From the NCBI GenBank assembly GCA_017642335.1, contig JAGCPF010000002.1, positions 1-64,000 on the forward strand: 64,000 nucleotides of DNA, given 5' to 3'. The stretch comes from Fibrobacter sp. GTDB taxonomy: Bacteria; Fibrobacterota; Fibrobacteria; Fibrobacterales; Fibrobacteraceae. A model generated the notes under the pieces. The model had not been told where the DNA came from and did no database searches. It saw nothing but the letters and a program-made list of their open reading frames with translations. The position numbers and the translations under genes are program-made. Positions 7,880-17,008 of the stretch are shown here, one piece after another. Each line of letters begins with the position of its first letter. The stretch's first letter is position 1.

Positions 7880-8710
7880 TTATAAGTTTGGTGAGGCTAA
7901 AGCAGCAGCAAGATTTAATCCTGTAGATTTTTTCCCAAGGCTAAACGGATAATCTGCCGTACATTTTTCATCCGTGTATGTACATTTAGGTTGTTGTTTT
8001 TTGAGATGATTCTGCCAAGATTTAACCTCCGCATATGTTTGATCGAAGGCATCCTCAAAAGCGTGCCCAACATCAAGCGATTCTTGCGCTTCAAAACCAT
8101 TGTTAGCCATATGATATGAAAAAACACTGACTTCACCGGATTGACGCATATAGGATTTTTCGTTTTTTTGACAGGATTGTATAATAACAAGTCCATTAGA
8201 CGAGCAGTGTTCAAATTGATTGTCCCAATCCTTCCGGGCAGTATCTACTAATTCATCAAAAAAATTTTCATTCAATGGTAACGACGGAGCAGGAATTGAA
8301 ACAAAGGATTCATTTAACGGGTTGTTGCGACATGAATCAAAGATCAATGTTCCTTTTATTTTGGAGTTAGCATCCTGTATAGCCTTTATAATGTCATTAA
8401 CTTTTATTGTTTTAGTTCCATTCTCCATAAAAATGAAGTCATCATATCCATCATTATAACCATGTCCAGAATAAGCAAAGAAAACATAGTCGGTTTCTTT
8501 CAAATGACTAATTTCGTTAAACAAGCCTTGGACAGTGTGTTTTGAAAGATCGTGAATTTCATTACGATTCCAACATCCACCAATCGGCCTTTGTAAGAAC
8601 GTGCTCCAGTTATCTATATCGTAGAAGGATCCTCGTAATTCTTTTAAGGATTTAACCTTATCAGTATTTGCTGTTGGAGATGCAATTAGAATAGCCATTC
8701 TTTTGGTCAT
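7880..8710 (-). CDS. Caspase-like cysteine protease (276 aa)
   Basis: A peptidase C14 (caspase/metacaspase) domain fills the protein. The core starts MAILIASPT, and the catalytic dyad is visible as H83 in AYSGHG and C127 in FDSCRN, each after a hydrophobic beta strand as expected. There is no signal peptide. Bacterial caspase-like proteins frequently serve in defence systems, where they are released to cut a partner protein. The ribosome site AAGGA precedes 8710. It is the first gene of a two-gene unit with the 600-aa protein. Confidence 0.85.
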   Translation of the reverse strand: MTKRMAILIASPTANTDKVKSLKELRGSFYDIDNWSTFLQRPIGGCWNRNEIHDLSKHTVQGLFNEISHLKETDYVFFAYSGHGYNDGYDDFIFMENGTKTIKVNDIIKAIQDANSKIKGTLIFDSCRNNPLNESFVSIPAPSLPLNENFFDELVDTARKDWDNQFEHCSSNGLVIIQSCQKNEKSYMRQSGEVSVFSYHMANNGFEAQESLDVGHAFEDAFDQTYAEVKSWQNHLKKQQPKCTYTDEKCTADYPFSLGKKSTGLNLAAALASPNL

Positions 8711-9138
8711 AACAACATTTCCTTATTCTAGTTTAGTAAGCAATATTCCAACCCCAAAAACATCCCGTAAAATACACCATTCTACAGTCGTTTTAGAATA
8801 TACCTTAAATTAATCCAAATAGTTTCGTTTGTTTGCAAAAAATTCAAAAAACTTTAAAAAAACGTCATCTTTTACAAAAAACGTATATTTTGAGGATTTA
8901 GAGGAATCATTTCAGTTCTTTTCATTTTAACCGATCTAAAAATTGAAAAAAAGCTTTTTCGCCTCGCGATACAACCCCCTACCATCTGATTTTGAAAGAT
9001 TGCCTTTGGCATTCCGCAGACTTTTTTCCGTGCTGGAGCACACCTCGCCACAACCAAATACGGCTAACCCTTTCTCGGCTTTATCGCTCTGCATAATAAC
9101 GGCTTTTAATTATAAGCTACATCCTAAGCAGAAAATTC
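8711..9138. other. AT-rich spacer between helicase and caspase genes
   Basis: A 428-base stretch without a supported gene. It separates the end of the nine-gene operon (9139) from the caspase start (8710). A minus-strand frame of 61 codons (8872-9057) has no ribosome site and no recognisable content. No strong promoter for the caspase gene could be fixed by eye, although one is expected here. Confidence 0.5.
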
Positions 9139-11883
9139 CTAAGATACAATATACGCTTGTAGTTTACCTGTCAGCTGTTCACGCTCGTTGCTTCCCTTGG
9201 TGGAGAATCTTATACAGTCAATGCCATATTGCTCCAATATATAATTTTTCATACGGTCTCGCTCCGCTTGAACAGATTCTTGTTTATGGAAGTTTGCGCC
9301 ATCGATTTCGATTGCCAAAACGGGCGTTTTCGTGATTCGATTCGTAATTAGGAAATCAATATGAGTTGAAGGATGCTTGGCATAATTAAGCAAAGCAGGA
9401 TTGTCTGAAATTTTGGAAAAATCTCGAATCAGATGGTTCATTGGATATTCAAAGAACACATCCAGGCTCGGGCAAGACTTCAACACCTCGCGAATCATCC
9501 TGTATGCAGCGTTCTCCGTGGGATATTTCGAAATATTCTCCTGTTCCCCAAGATTGTTACAACATTTTCGGTCAAACAAGAAATCAAAAATTGAGTAAAT
9601 CTTACTTTCTACAGACTCACCAGCATTATATTGAATGTAGCCAATCAGGTCATCAAGAAGACTTCCCTTTGGCTGTTCCTGTTTAGAAGCAACCAAGACA
9701 AACCTATTTTTCGCTCTTGAAACAGCCACATTAATTATTTGGGGATCACCAGAAAAATCGGTCAAAACATTGTCTACCGTCGAAAAAATTATCGTATCTT
9801 TTTCGCGACCCTGAAACTTATGGATTGTCGATATATCCGTGTTCGGGACGAGCTTTCTTAACTCATAACACTGGTGATTATAAGGAGAAATAATCCCAAT
9901 ATCCGTAGCCTTGAGAGTAGGCAAGATTTCTTGCGTAATCGCTTCAATCTGTTTTTGATTGACATTGTTCTCGCGACTAGCCGGAACCGTCCAATGAATC
10001 GCCAAGGGATTCTGTTCAGTATTTTTGGAAAGGACGATAAGCTGATTGTCATAGAACTTCTGATTACAGAATTCAATAATCTTCGGGTGGCACCGGTAAT
10101 GTTCTCGCAATAACGTTTTAGCCGCATCCGGAATAAAGCGGGCTATTGAATCCAAGAAACTCAAATCCGCACAATTGTACATTTGAGGGACCTTGTGCTT
10201 TTCAAAAATTTCCTGGTACTTCTCCTTTTCCTCTCTTGTGGTTACCTTTTCTAGTTGCTTGCTATCGCCAACTATTACAGCGTTCCTAGCGCATGAAAGC
10301 GCCAACGCACCAGTAGCAATGTCAACCTGCGAGGATTCATCCATAATGACATAGTCAAAAACTGCATTCGGATTTATTGCGCTCTTTGAGGCAAATGTAG
10401 TACTGAACACAATCGGATAATCATAAAGGAATAAACCATACTTGTAATACAGATCATCTTTTGTATAGAAGACCTGTTTTTTGCGCAAGTTGAACTTTCT
10501 AAAAACATTCTCATACAAAACAACTTTAGAGAAGTTCATCAAGTCGGAAGCTGCACTTTCATTCGCCTTCACGGAATTTTCTAGATTCCTAATTCGATTT
10601 TCATATTCCGTTAATCGAATTGCAAAGCAGAAGTTCTCAAGACTCGCTATAATAGCTGCAACATCGCCTTTAAGAAACTTCCAATTAAACAGCCCTTTGA
10701 CGAAACGTAACCAAAAACGGGTAAAAAAAGAAAGCCTATTTATTGACGGGTCTTTCTTGAATTTCTTTTCTACTTGGGTTCTAATGAACTCAACATCGAA
10801 CAGATTTAAACCATTCCGATTTTCTAGGGAGTAGCCCAGAACTCCAAGCTCATCAAGATATTCTTTGAAATGCTCATAGTTTACCTTTGCGTTTTCAAAC
10901 TCCGCATTCACACGAGCCAGATCATTCTGTTCATTGAAAAGTTTCTTTGCTGCGACAACTTTCTTCGATATGCTATCTTGCCAAAAGGAGAGACTCTGAT
11001 GATTTTTTTCTATGGAAAATTCCAATTTTCTAGGCTTTTGCGATTCAATAAAAGACGTTTTGTTTTCGTCCTTGCCAAGCATTGCCGAAAGAAAATCCAA
11101 TTTATACTGGGATAACTTTTCTTGAACATTCTTTATGGCACTATTATTGTTGGAAACGACCAATGCCGTTTTCCCCTGAATCAGCAAGTTTGCAAGAATA
11201 TTGAGTATCGTCTGGGTTTTTCCCGTTCCTGGAGGCCCCTGAATAAGGCTAATCGTATATTTGAAGGCGTTCTGAACCGCATTGATTTGACTGAGATTGC
11301 AACCAAACGGAAAGACTAGACTTGAAGACGGCTCTAGCTGAAGATCTTTTTGCGCTCCAGACTTCAAGTAGAGTGCTAAGGCGGTATCTTCATTCTCGTA
11401 AATTCCTTTTATTTTATCGTATTGCTTTTTTAGCAATGAAGCGTCTTCTTTCTTATTACTGTTTTCAAAAAAATCCTGAACCAGCAGAGGATTATTCGCT
11501 GCGACATCCTTCAAATAATTCAAAACAGCATTTTGGAAACAATCCCTCGATTCGTTCAAGACCTTCAATTCGCTGTACTTATAAGTCTTGGCCCTATCCT
11601 TGAAAATGACATGCCAATACTTCTCCTCTGTTTTAGGATCGGAGAACTCAAGAATGGATTCTATGTTATAGAGCTCAAGACCTTTCGCAGAAATCTTCTG
11701 ATTTTTGAACTCATGCTGGCAAGGATTATCTAAACAAACAACATTACCCGCACTATATTCATAGGAATTTCCATTACGGAAAACAACCTTACATTTCCGA
11801 CTAGCATTATCGAAGGAAAGAGATTCAACCTCTTCCGTCTTTATTTCACCCTTGATTAATATGAGAACTTCACGTGGGTTCAT
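9139..11883 (-). CDS. SF1 (Upf1-like) helicase with C-terminal nuclease-like domain (914 aa)
   Basis: A cytoplasmic DNA/RNA helicase of the AAA_11/AAA_12 type. Walker A is GPPGTGKT (residues 216-223). Motif II reads MDESSQ and is followed by VGDSKQLE; the second RecA lobe has STIHKFQGREKD and VAVSRAKNR. Residues about 790-914 form a DUF2726-like PD-(D/E)xK fold (HIDFLIT ... VLAIEIDG), with ExD in place of the usual ExK. An N-terminal region of about 200 residues is unassigned. Such helicase-nuclease fusions occur in phage-defence systems such as Mokosh, which has a PLD nuclease instead. It is the last gene of the nine-gene operon, 37 bases after the HEPN gene. Confidence 0.82.
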   Translation of the reverse strand: MNPREVLILIKGEIKTEEVESLSFDNASRKCKVVFRNGNSYEYSAGNVVCLDNPCQHEFKNQKISAKGLELYNIESILEFSDPKTEEKYWHVIFKDRAKTYKYSELKVLNESRDCFQNAVLNYLKDVAANNPLLVQDFFENSNKKEDASLLKKQYDKIKGIYENEDTALALYLKSGAQKDLQLEPSSSLVFPFGCNLSQINAVQNAFKYTISLIQGPPGTGKTQTILNILANLLIQGKTALVVSNNNSAIKNVQEKLSQYKLDFLSAMLGKDENKTSFIESQKPRKLEFSIEKNHQSLSFWQDSISKKVVAAKKLFNEQNDLARVNAEFENAKVNYEHFKEYLDELGVLGYSLENRNGLNLFDVEFIRTQVEKKFKKDPSINRLSFFTRFWLRFVKGLFNWKFLKGDVAAIIASLENFCFAIRLTEYENRIRNLENSVKANESAASDLMNFSKVVLYENVFRKFNLRKKQVFYTKDDLYYKYGLFLYDYPIVFSTTFASKSAINPNAVFDYVIMDESSQVDIATGALALSCARNAVIVGDSKQLEKVTTREEKEKYQEIFEKHKVPQMYNCADLSFLDSIARFIPDAAKTLLREHYRCHPKIIEFCNQKFYDNQLIVLSKNTEQNPLAIHWTVPASRENNVNQKQIEAITQEILPTLKATDIGIISPYNHQCYELRKLVPNTDISTIHKFQGREKDTIIFSTVDNVLTDFSGDPQIINVAVSRAKNRFVLVASKQEQPKGSLLDDLIGYIQYNAGESVESKIYSIFDFLFDRKCCNNLGEQENISKYPTENAAYRMIREVLKSCPSLDVFFEYPMNHLIRDFSKISDNPALLNYAKHPSTHIDFLITNRITKTPVLAIEIDGANFHKQESVQAERDRMKNYILEQYGIDCIRFSTKGSNEREQLTGKLQAYIVS

Positions 11884-11920
11884 AATGAAGTAAAATTTTA
11901 AGCTTCCCCGTAATTGTCAG

Positions 11921-12796
11921 CTACCCATTCTTCATTATCTGTGACAAAAAAGGGTCAATAAGGCAATTAATTTTTTTTACGAAAGACGAGATAACTTCTA
12001 TATCTTGTTCTACCATTGCAGTATCCAAAACAATTTCTTTACCATCCTTATTTTTCCCATTACGATGAACAATATCATGGCGACGTTGAACAATGGGTAT
12101 CAAGTTTTTTAATGAGTAATCTATTTTTATTCCAAACACTGCTTCATAAATACATTTTATCTTTGGCAAATTATGGTACATAAATTCGTATAATTTTTCA
12201 AAAATGCGTTTTTTTGCCTTATCTGGATTTTCAACAATCTCATATAAAGTCATCTTTTCGTTTTTTAAATCCTCAATATTTTTAGCAACGTTCAATAAAT
12301 AGGTATCATCTTCTTTCACTTTTTCTATCAAAGTCCCACTCAAATACGCTTCCATTGCTGTTACAGCAAAGGCATCCACCATTTTAAGAAACATATCGTT
12401 TGTTAAAATAAGATCAGATTCTAACATTCCTCGCAACTTTTGCATAGTTAGATTAAATTCGTCAAAAGTAGATGGTGCTAGATTTTCCCAATCTTTCCAA
12501 AAATCATCCCATTCATCATAGGTTTCTTGAGCAACATCCACATCATAATCTAGCTCAACACCTTTGTTTTTATGGTCTTCGTAATCTAAAAATCCTATCG
12601 GATATTCCCACGCATTTATTTCAAAACTATATGGCTCATGACAAAGAGGACATTCGTCTTCATGAGTCCATTTATAGCCGATTTGCATTCCCATACTCCG
12701 TTCTTCAGAATATGTCTCAGACTCTAAATCTGAAGAAGCATCAAACTCAGCACCGCATTTATCACATTTTAAATGACATTTTTTTAATTCTAGCAT
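11921..12796 (-). CDS. Zinc-ribbon HEPN domain protein (291 aa)
   Basis: The N-terminus has a zinc ribbon (C11/C14 and C49/C52). The C-terminal helical half contains RHDIVHRNG, with R239 and H244 matching the RxxxxH active-site signature of HEPN ribonucleases, with the nearby polar Asn often seen. HEPN proteins act as RNases or scaffold toxins in many defence and toxin systems. The segment K212-G222 (KIKCIYEAVFG) resembles residues 72-82 of the 179-aa protein two genes upstream. Probable role: RNA-cutting effector in the operon; inferred from motif. Confidence 0.68.
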   Translation of the reverse strand: MLELKKCHLKCDKCGAEFDASSDLESETYSEERSMGMQIGYKWTHEDECPLCHEPYSFEINAWEYPIGFLDYEDHKNKGVELDYDVDVAQETYDEWDDFWKDWENLAPSTFDEFNLTMQKLRGMLESDLILTNDMFLKMVDAFAVTAMEAYLSGTLIEKVKEDDTYLLNVAKNIEDLKNEKMTLYEIVENPDKAKKRIFEKLYEFMYHNLPKIKCIYEAVFGIKIDYSLKNLIPIVQRRHDIVHRNGKNKDGKEIVLDTAMVEQDIEVISSFVKKINCLIDPFLSQIMKNG

Positions 12797-12810
12797 AACA
12801 GAAAACCCTT

Positions 12811-13749
12811 CTATTCCTTTACTATTCGATACTCATCACAATATTTGCAAAATGCAAGCTTTTTTCTGGGCCATCCTGTTTCAAACAATTTTAAAGGTTT
12901 CTTGCATTTACTGCATTTAAACGAAAATGGTTTTACCAAGCCGCATGCTTTACATATAGCTTCCCACTTTTTCGTTTCCCTATTAAGCGCGAATGAAAGC
13001 AAGCCTCCACATTTACACTTTACAGATTCCAGTTCTATCTTTCTATAAAAAAATTGCGGACAATGAATTTCCTTCAGAAATGATACGGTCTTTTTAATAT
13101 CCTCTTCGGGCAAAATCCAAAGAGTATCATTTTTCAATAGAGCGTCTTTTACAAAGTTCTTCACAGTATCCGAATTCTTGTATTTTTCATAAATTTCAAG
13201 AATTTTATCAGGAATAACTTCTGCTTTAAGAACCATGCCGTCATATTTACATGATTTTTCCGGTTTTACAACATTTGATTCTCCATATAAAGCAACCAAA
13301 AAATGTACCGGATAGTTTTGAAAACCACCTTGAAGAAAAAGAAATTTCTTTCTAAGTATTTCTTTGTTGTTTTGTAAGACTCTTCTTAACGCCTCAGATT
13401 GTCGTTTCGCCTGAAAGATTGGACTTTCCTTACTTGTATGCCACTCGTCATCTTCTTTAGAAAGATACCAACAGTTTCCATCTTCATCATATTTCATGCC
13501 CCCAACCCAATTTTTCGTTTCTACAACAATAAAACAATAGGGCGTAATTATCAGATGGTCTATTTGAGCATAGTCACCATCGTCTGTCACACATTTAAAC
13601 CGAAGATTATTAAGAACATGAATCTCAGGATGATCAAAGAATTTACGCTTTAGATAATGAGCCATCTGATGTTCAGCACCATAGCCCCATAAATCATCTT
13701 TACTTATCAATTCTTTCGATGAAATTTCTTCAAGATCTTTGTCTATCAT
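12811..13749 (-). CDS. NERD nuclease-related protein with zinc ribbons (312 aa)
   Basis: Residues about 20-150 match the NERD domain, a PD-(D/E)xK relative: D64 in AQIDHLII and ExK (E77, K79) in FIVVETKN. Residues about 235-312 contain Cys pairs (CKCGG, CKAC, CSKC, CKYC) making two zinc ribbons that may bind nucleic acid. The ATG at 13749 has AAAGGA eight bases upstream; a TTG two codons earlier is less likely. It lies 60 bases below the 179-aa gene and 14 bases above the HEPN gene. Likely a DNA-cleaving component. Confidence 0.75.
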   Translation of the reverse strand: MIDKDLEEISSKELISKDDLWGYGAEHQMAHYLKRKFFDHPEIHVLNNLRFKCVTDDGDYAQIDHLIITPYCFIVVETKNWVGGMKYDEDGNCWYLSKEDDEWHTSKESPIFQAKRQSEALRRVLQNNKEILRKKFLFLQGGFQNYPVHFLVALYGESNVVKPEKSCKYDGMVLKAEVIPDKILEIYEKYKNSDTVKNFVKDALLKNDTLWILPEEDIKKTVSFLKEIHCPQFFYRKIELESVKCKCGGLLSFALNRETKKWEAICKACGLVKPFSFKCSKCKKPLKLFETGWPRKKLAFCKYCDEYRIVKE

Positions 13750-13809
13750 GAGCAAGTTCCTTTAATATCACCACATTCTTTGATACACCTCAATTCTAAT
13801 TTATCAAAA

Positions 13810-14349
13810 TCATCTTTTCTTATAATACAATTCCGTTAATGACAACACGAAGCCATTTCCGCATCCATCTATTCTCTTTTTTTCATATTTTTCAAAGTTA
13901 CCTACATGATTCGTAAAATTTGATACAAAACCAAAAGGTCCTTCAATCTTAAGCCATCCCAAATTCTCATATACTCTAAATTCCTCTCTTGAAAACGGAT
14001 TTAAAATATATGGGTATTTTTTATTTAAATCATAACAATCAGGAATGTCCTCATCTAAAATTTCATTAAATAAGTATTTTAATTTTTCTCTAGTCGGTTC
14101 GTTCCCAAAAACAGCATTCCAAATGCATTCTATCTTATCATCATGATCCTTCAGCAAAGAAAGAAGCTGTTTATCCGCCTCTTTCTTTTTTCCATCATCG
14201 TAAAGATTAGATATTGCTCCAATAATCCCGCCAAAGCCAGGAATTGAGCCACATGATGTTAAAACAAATCTCCTTATAGAAGGCACCACAGAATGATCAT
14301 CTTCTAACGAATCCATCAAATCATTTAATTTTCTTTCATTTTCCGTCAT
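13810..14349 (-). CDS. Unknown protein with Gly-rich hydrophobic segment (179 aa)
   Basis: Not recognised. Residues about 25-50 (RRFVLTSCGSIPGFGGIIGA) form a Gly-rich hydrophobic segment that could insert in a membrane or form a helical hairpin. The rest is polar. Residues 72-82 (KIECIWNAVFG) share eight of eleven positions with the HEPN protein encoded two genes downstream. It starts six bases after the membrane-protein gene, so translation is likely coupled. Confidence 0.55.
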   Translation of the reverse strand: MTENERKLNDLMDSLEDDHSVVPSIRRFVLTSCGSIPGFGGIIGAISNLYDDGKKKEADKQLLSLLKDHDDKIECIWNAVFGNEPTREKLKYLFNEILDEDIPDCYDLNKKYPYILNPFSREEFRVYENLGWLKIEGPFGFVSNFTNHVGNFEKYEKKRIDGCGNGFVLSLTELYYKKR

Positions 14350-14355
14350 TTTTTA

Positions 14356-15165
14356 TCATTCCTTTTCATTATCTTGCGTTGATGAAGCTATTGCACATGC
14401 AATTCTTGGAACCCATCTGGTTTCTACACCCGCAACAAAAGCGCACGCAAACTGAACAAAACAATTGTCTGCAAATTCTGATCGAATAATACCAGCTTTT
14501 AAGAAAATCAACATCATAAAACCGAAAATAGTTCCACATATCAATTTTGTACCAAAACGCCACGACAACTGATCTGCATTTTCGTAATCAACGACTTTTG
14601 TTTCCTTAAAATTAAAGCAAATCATCACAAAACTTCCCAACATTCCCAAAAAACTGCAAATAAAATATTCATTTTTGCCAGGAGCCAATTCTACAAGAAA
14701 TAGTGTTATAAGAAAAAATAACAATACAATCAAGCACAACTTTTTAAGCATTTCGATTACAACATTCACATTTAAGCTTTCTAAAAAGTTTCTAGATGGA
14801 CGAAAATATAATTTTAAGGGCGATTTATAACCATCAACATACGCAGTACAAAAATTTCTTAACGCAAGTGATTTTCCCTGATTCTTTCTCTTATCATTTG
14901 GGGCAGTTTTACTTTCTATCTCTGAAAGGATTCTTCTATATTCAGCAACAGCATTTGCATCTTGTTCAGGATAATCTTCATCCCAACGATCATAAACGAA
15001 TTCGTTAATTATTTCACCCTGTAGATTTTTCCGCTCCAGCATCAAACCAGCTATTTTTTCATGACTATACACAATCTGTTTAACAATAGTCCCCGTCTCA
15101 GTTCCAAATTGTGCGCCTGCATTATATTTTCTACTTTTATCTTCTTGTCTTAATGAGCCACCCAT
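14356..15165 (-). CDS. Four-helix membrane protein of the KAP operon (269 aa)
   Basis: About 130 polar residues are followed by four hydrophobic helices in the C-terminal half (around LCLIVLLFFLITLFLVEL, YFICSFLGMLGSFVMICF, LICGTIFGFMMLIFLKAG and a weaker FVQFACAFVAGV). No family was recognised. The start at 15165 was chosen because GGAGG sits eight bases upstream, inside the end of the KAP gene, and the ATG lies one base after its stop; an ATG at 15180 is the alternative. KAP NTPases are often membrane linked, so this could be the partner that anchors it or forms a pore. Confidence 0.65.
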   Translation of the reverse strand: MGGSLRQEDKSRKYNAGAQFGTETGTIVKQIVYSHEKIAGLMLERKNLQGEIINEFVYDRWDEDYPEQDANAVAEYRRILSEIESKTAPNDKRKNQGKSLALRNFCTAYVDGYKSPLKLYFRPSRNFLESLNVNVVIEMLKKLCLIVLLFFLITLFLVELAPGKNEYFICSFLGMLGSFVMICFNFKETKVVDYENADQLSWRFGTKLICGTIFGFMMLIFLKAGIIRSEFADNCFVQFACAFVAGVETRWVPRIACAIASSTQDNEKE

Positions 15166-15166
15166 A

Positions 15167-17008
15167 TTATCGTCCTCCATTACGACTTTGTTCTATATAG
15201 GAAATTATATTATCAAACCTTTTTGCAAAATTTTGGGCAAGGAAATTTTTAGGACTGTTCAATATATATGTTTTACCTTTCATATAGGTTGTTTTAATTT
15301 TTCTCAGATTTTTGACATCCTCTTTTGCAGATTCATCCGCCGGACTCCCATACCTTAACCCATATCGTTCTTCCAAAGATGTCAGAAAAAAATCCAATGA
15401 TTTTGAAGTCAATTTATTAAGTTTTTCACAAACTTCATCAACATTTACATATTTAAAATACGGAAATTTCCAATATTTATTAGAGCCATTACACATCCAC
15501 AAATCACAACAATATTCGTCAATCCTTTCATTTGTCAAATTATGCACGCTATTTAAAACATCTTCTTTTAAGTGTTCAGCCTTTAACTCATTATTTTTTT
15601 CCCGAACAAAAGCCTCAATTATATTAAATTTTGGAAAATCTGTAGAATACGACCATCCAGCAAATCCCATTCGTAAAACATCAAAATCGGGAATATACTT
15701 CACAGGTTTAGTTGCATATAGTTTTTTTACTTTTTTTTCTATTGATGAGTCCGATTCCGAACGAATTCCCCAATTTGAAAAAAGCAACATCCAGTTTGCA
15801 TAATGAAGAATTTCTCCAGGATGTAAGTACATTCCATTTTCAAATTCCACATTAACTTCCTCAACAGTCCGTTCAAAATCAGCACTATCCAAATCTCTCC
15901 AACACTGAATCAAACTAAACAGTTTTTTCTTTTTATTTTGATTTTTTATTTCCTCTTTTTCCAAATAGTAACAAGCGTGCAAATCATCCCTTGAGCATAA
16001 TCCATCAAATATAATTTCTTGCCATTTATTCACCAAAGGAATGTTGATATTTATAAAACCAAAATTCATTTGTTCCTTTTCATTCAATTCATATGCCTTT
16101 TTATATTTTTCATAAAATTTTAAAGCATCATAAACATTATCTCGTTCAATCAAATTTAAACTTTTTTGAATAGATAAAAGTAAATATGCAGAGATGAATT
16201 TTTCAGTATCACCATCTTCTAAATCTTTTGTTATAAAATCAGAATATTCATTTAAATTCCATATAGCAGATCTAACACACCTTAGATTTTCGCACTTGAG
16301 ATTTTCAACAATCTCAAGTGCTTTTCTTTTTACAATTTCATTTATAGGGTTCTTGAAATTCAATTCCTCAACAAAAAAGTCTACAGCGTCATTCACACAT
16401 GGTTTAATCAAAAACTCTTGGCCTATACTTTTTTCCTTTATTTTTTTATAAGAAAAATCAGAAATATCAAGAGCATTTTCAATTTTTCTTTCATTGCCCA
16501 CAAAAATCACTTTTGTATCAGACTCAGAAATTACATCTTGAAAAAATCCAAATACATCTTTTATTTCAAGACCATCCCCCAATCGTTCAATATCATCAAC
16601 CACAAGAAGATCTCTTTTGGCTCGAATTTTTTTTACATCCTTCAACGAGGGACATTTTACTCCTATATTAAACAATTTCTTTTGAGTTCCATTTTCAGAT
16701 AAATCTAATTTAAAATCAGCACCAAGTTTTAGAGCAGTTTTAACAAGAGAACCAGCTATTTTTACTCCAGGAGATGATAAAAGAGGATGCATAGCCTCAA
16801 ATATTTTCTCATCAATTTGATCTAAAGATTTAAGGCCAAATAAACTTATATACACATATTTTTCTTTATCGATTTTTAAACTATTAATTAGATTTTTGAT
16901 AAAAAAAGTTTTTCCACACCCCCAATCACCTTTTAGAAGAATCGCAAAATGCGGGCTATTCTTTGACTGTATAAATTTTTTACAATATTCTGAGACAAAT
17001 TCGTTCAT
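15167..17008 (-). CDS. KAP family P-loop NTPase (613 aa)
   Basis: Walker A is GDWGCGKT (residues 27-34), then Walker B LLVVDDIERLGD (D138, D139) and a sensor-like KVIFVGNERK, matching the KAP group of STAND-like NTPases. The C-terminal 400 residues are helical and unassigned. KAP NTPases occur in phage-exclusion and defence loci (for example around PifA-type systems). The ATG at 17008 overlaps the HNH stop as ATGA; a TTG at 17014 has better ribosome-site spacing (AGGAG, five bases) and may be used instead. Likely role: energy-dependent sensing or switching for the neighbouring effectors. Confidence 0.78.
   Translation of the reverse strand: MNEFVSEYCKKFIQSKNSPHFAILLKGDWGCGKTFFIKNLINSLKIDKEKYVYISLFGLKSLDQIDEKIFEAMHPLLSSPGVKIAGSLVKTALKLGADFKLDLSENGTQKKLFNIGVKCPSLKDVKKIRAKRDLLVVDDIERLGDGLEIKDVFGFFQDVISESDTKVIFVGNERKIENALDISDFSYKKIKEKSIGQEFLIKPCVNDAVDFFVEELNFKNPINEIVKRKALEIVENLKCENLRCVRSAIWNLNEYSDFITKDLEDGDTEKFISAYLLLSIQKSLNLIERDNVYDALKFYEKYKKAYELNEKEQMNFGFININIPLVNKWQEIIFDGLCSRDDLHACYYLEKEEIKNQNKKKKLFSLIQCWRDLDSADFERTVEEVNVEFENGMYLHPGEILHYANWMLLFSNWGIRSESDSSIEKKVKKLYATKPVKYIPDFDVLRMGFAGWSYSTDFPKFNIIEAFVREKNNELKAEHLKEDVLNSVHNLTNERIDEYCCDLWMCNGSNKYWKFPYFKYVNVDEVCEKLNKLTSKSLDFFLTSLEERYGLRYGSPADESAKEDVKNLRKIKTTYMKGKTYILNSPKNFLAQNFAKRFDNIISYIEQSRNGGR

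Noticed and set aside
8872..9057. 61-codon minus-strand frame in the helicase/caspase spacer
   Set aside because: No ribosome site, no promoter and no recognisable sequence.
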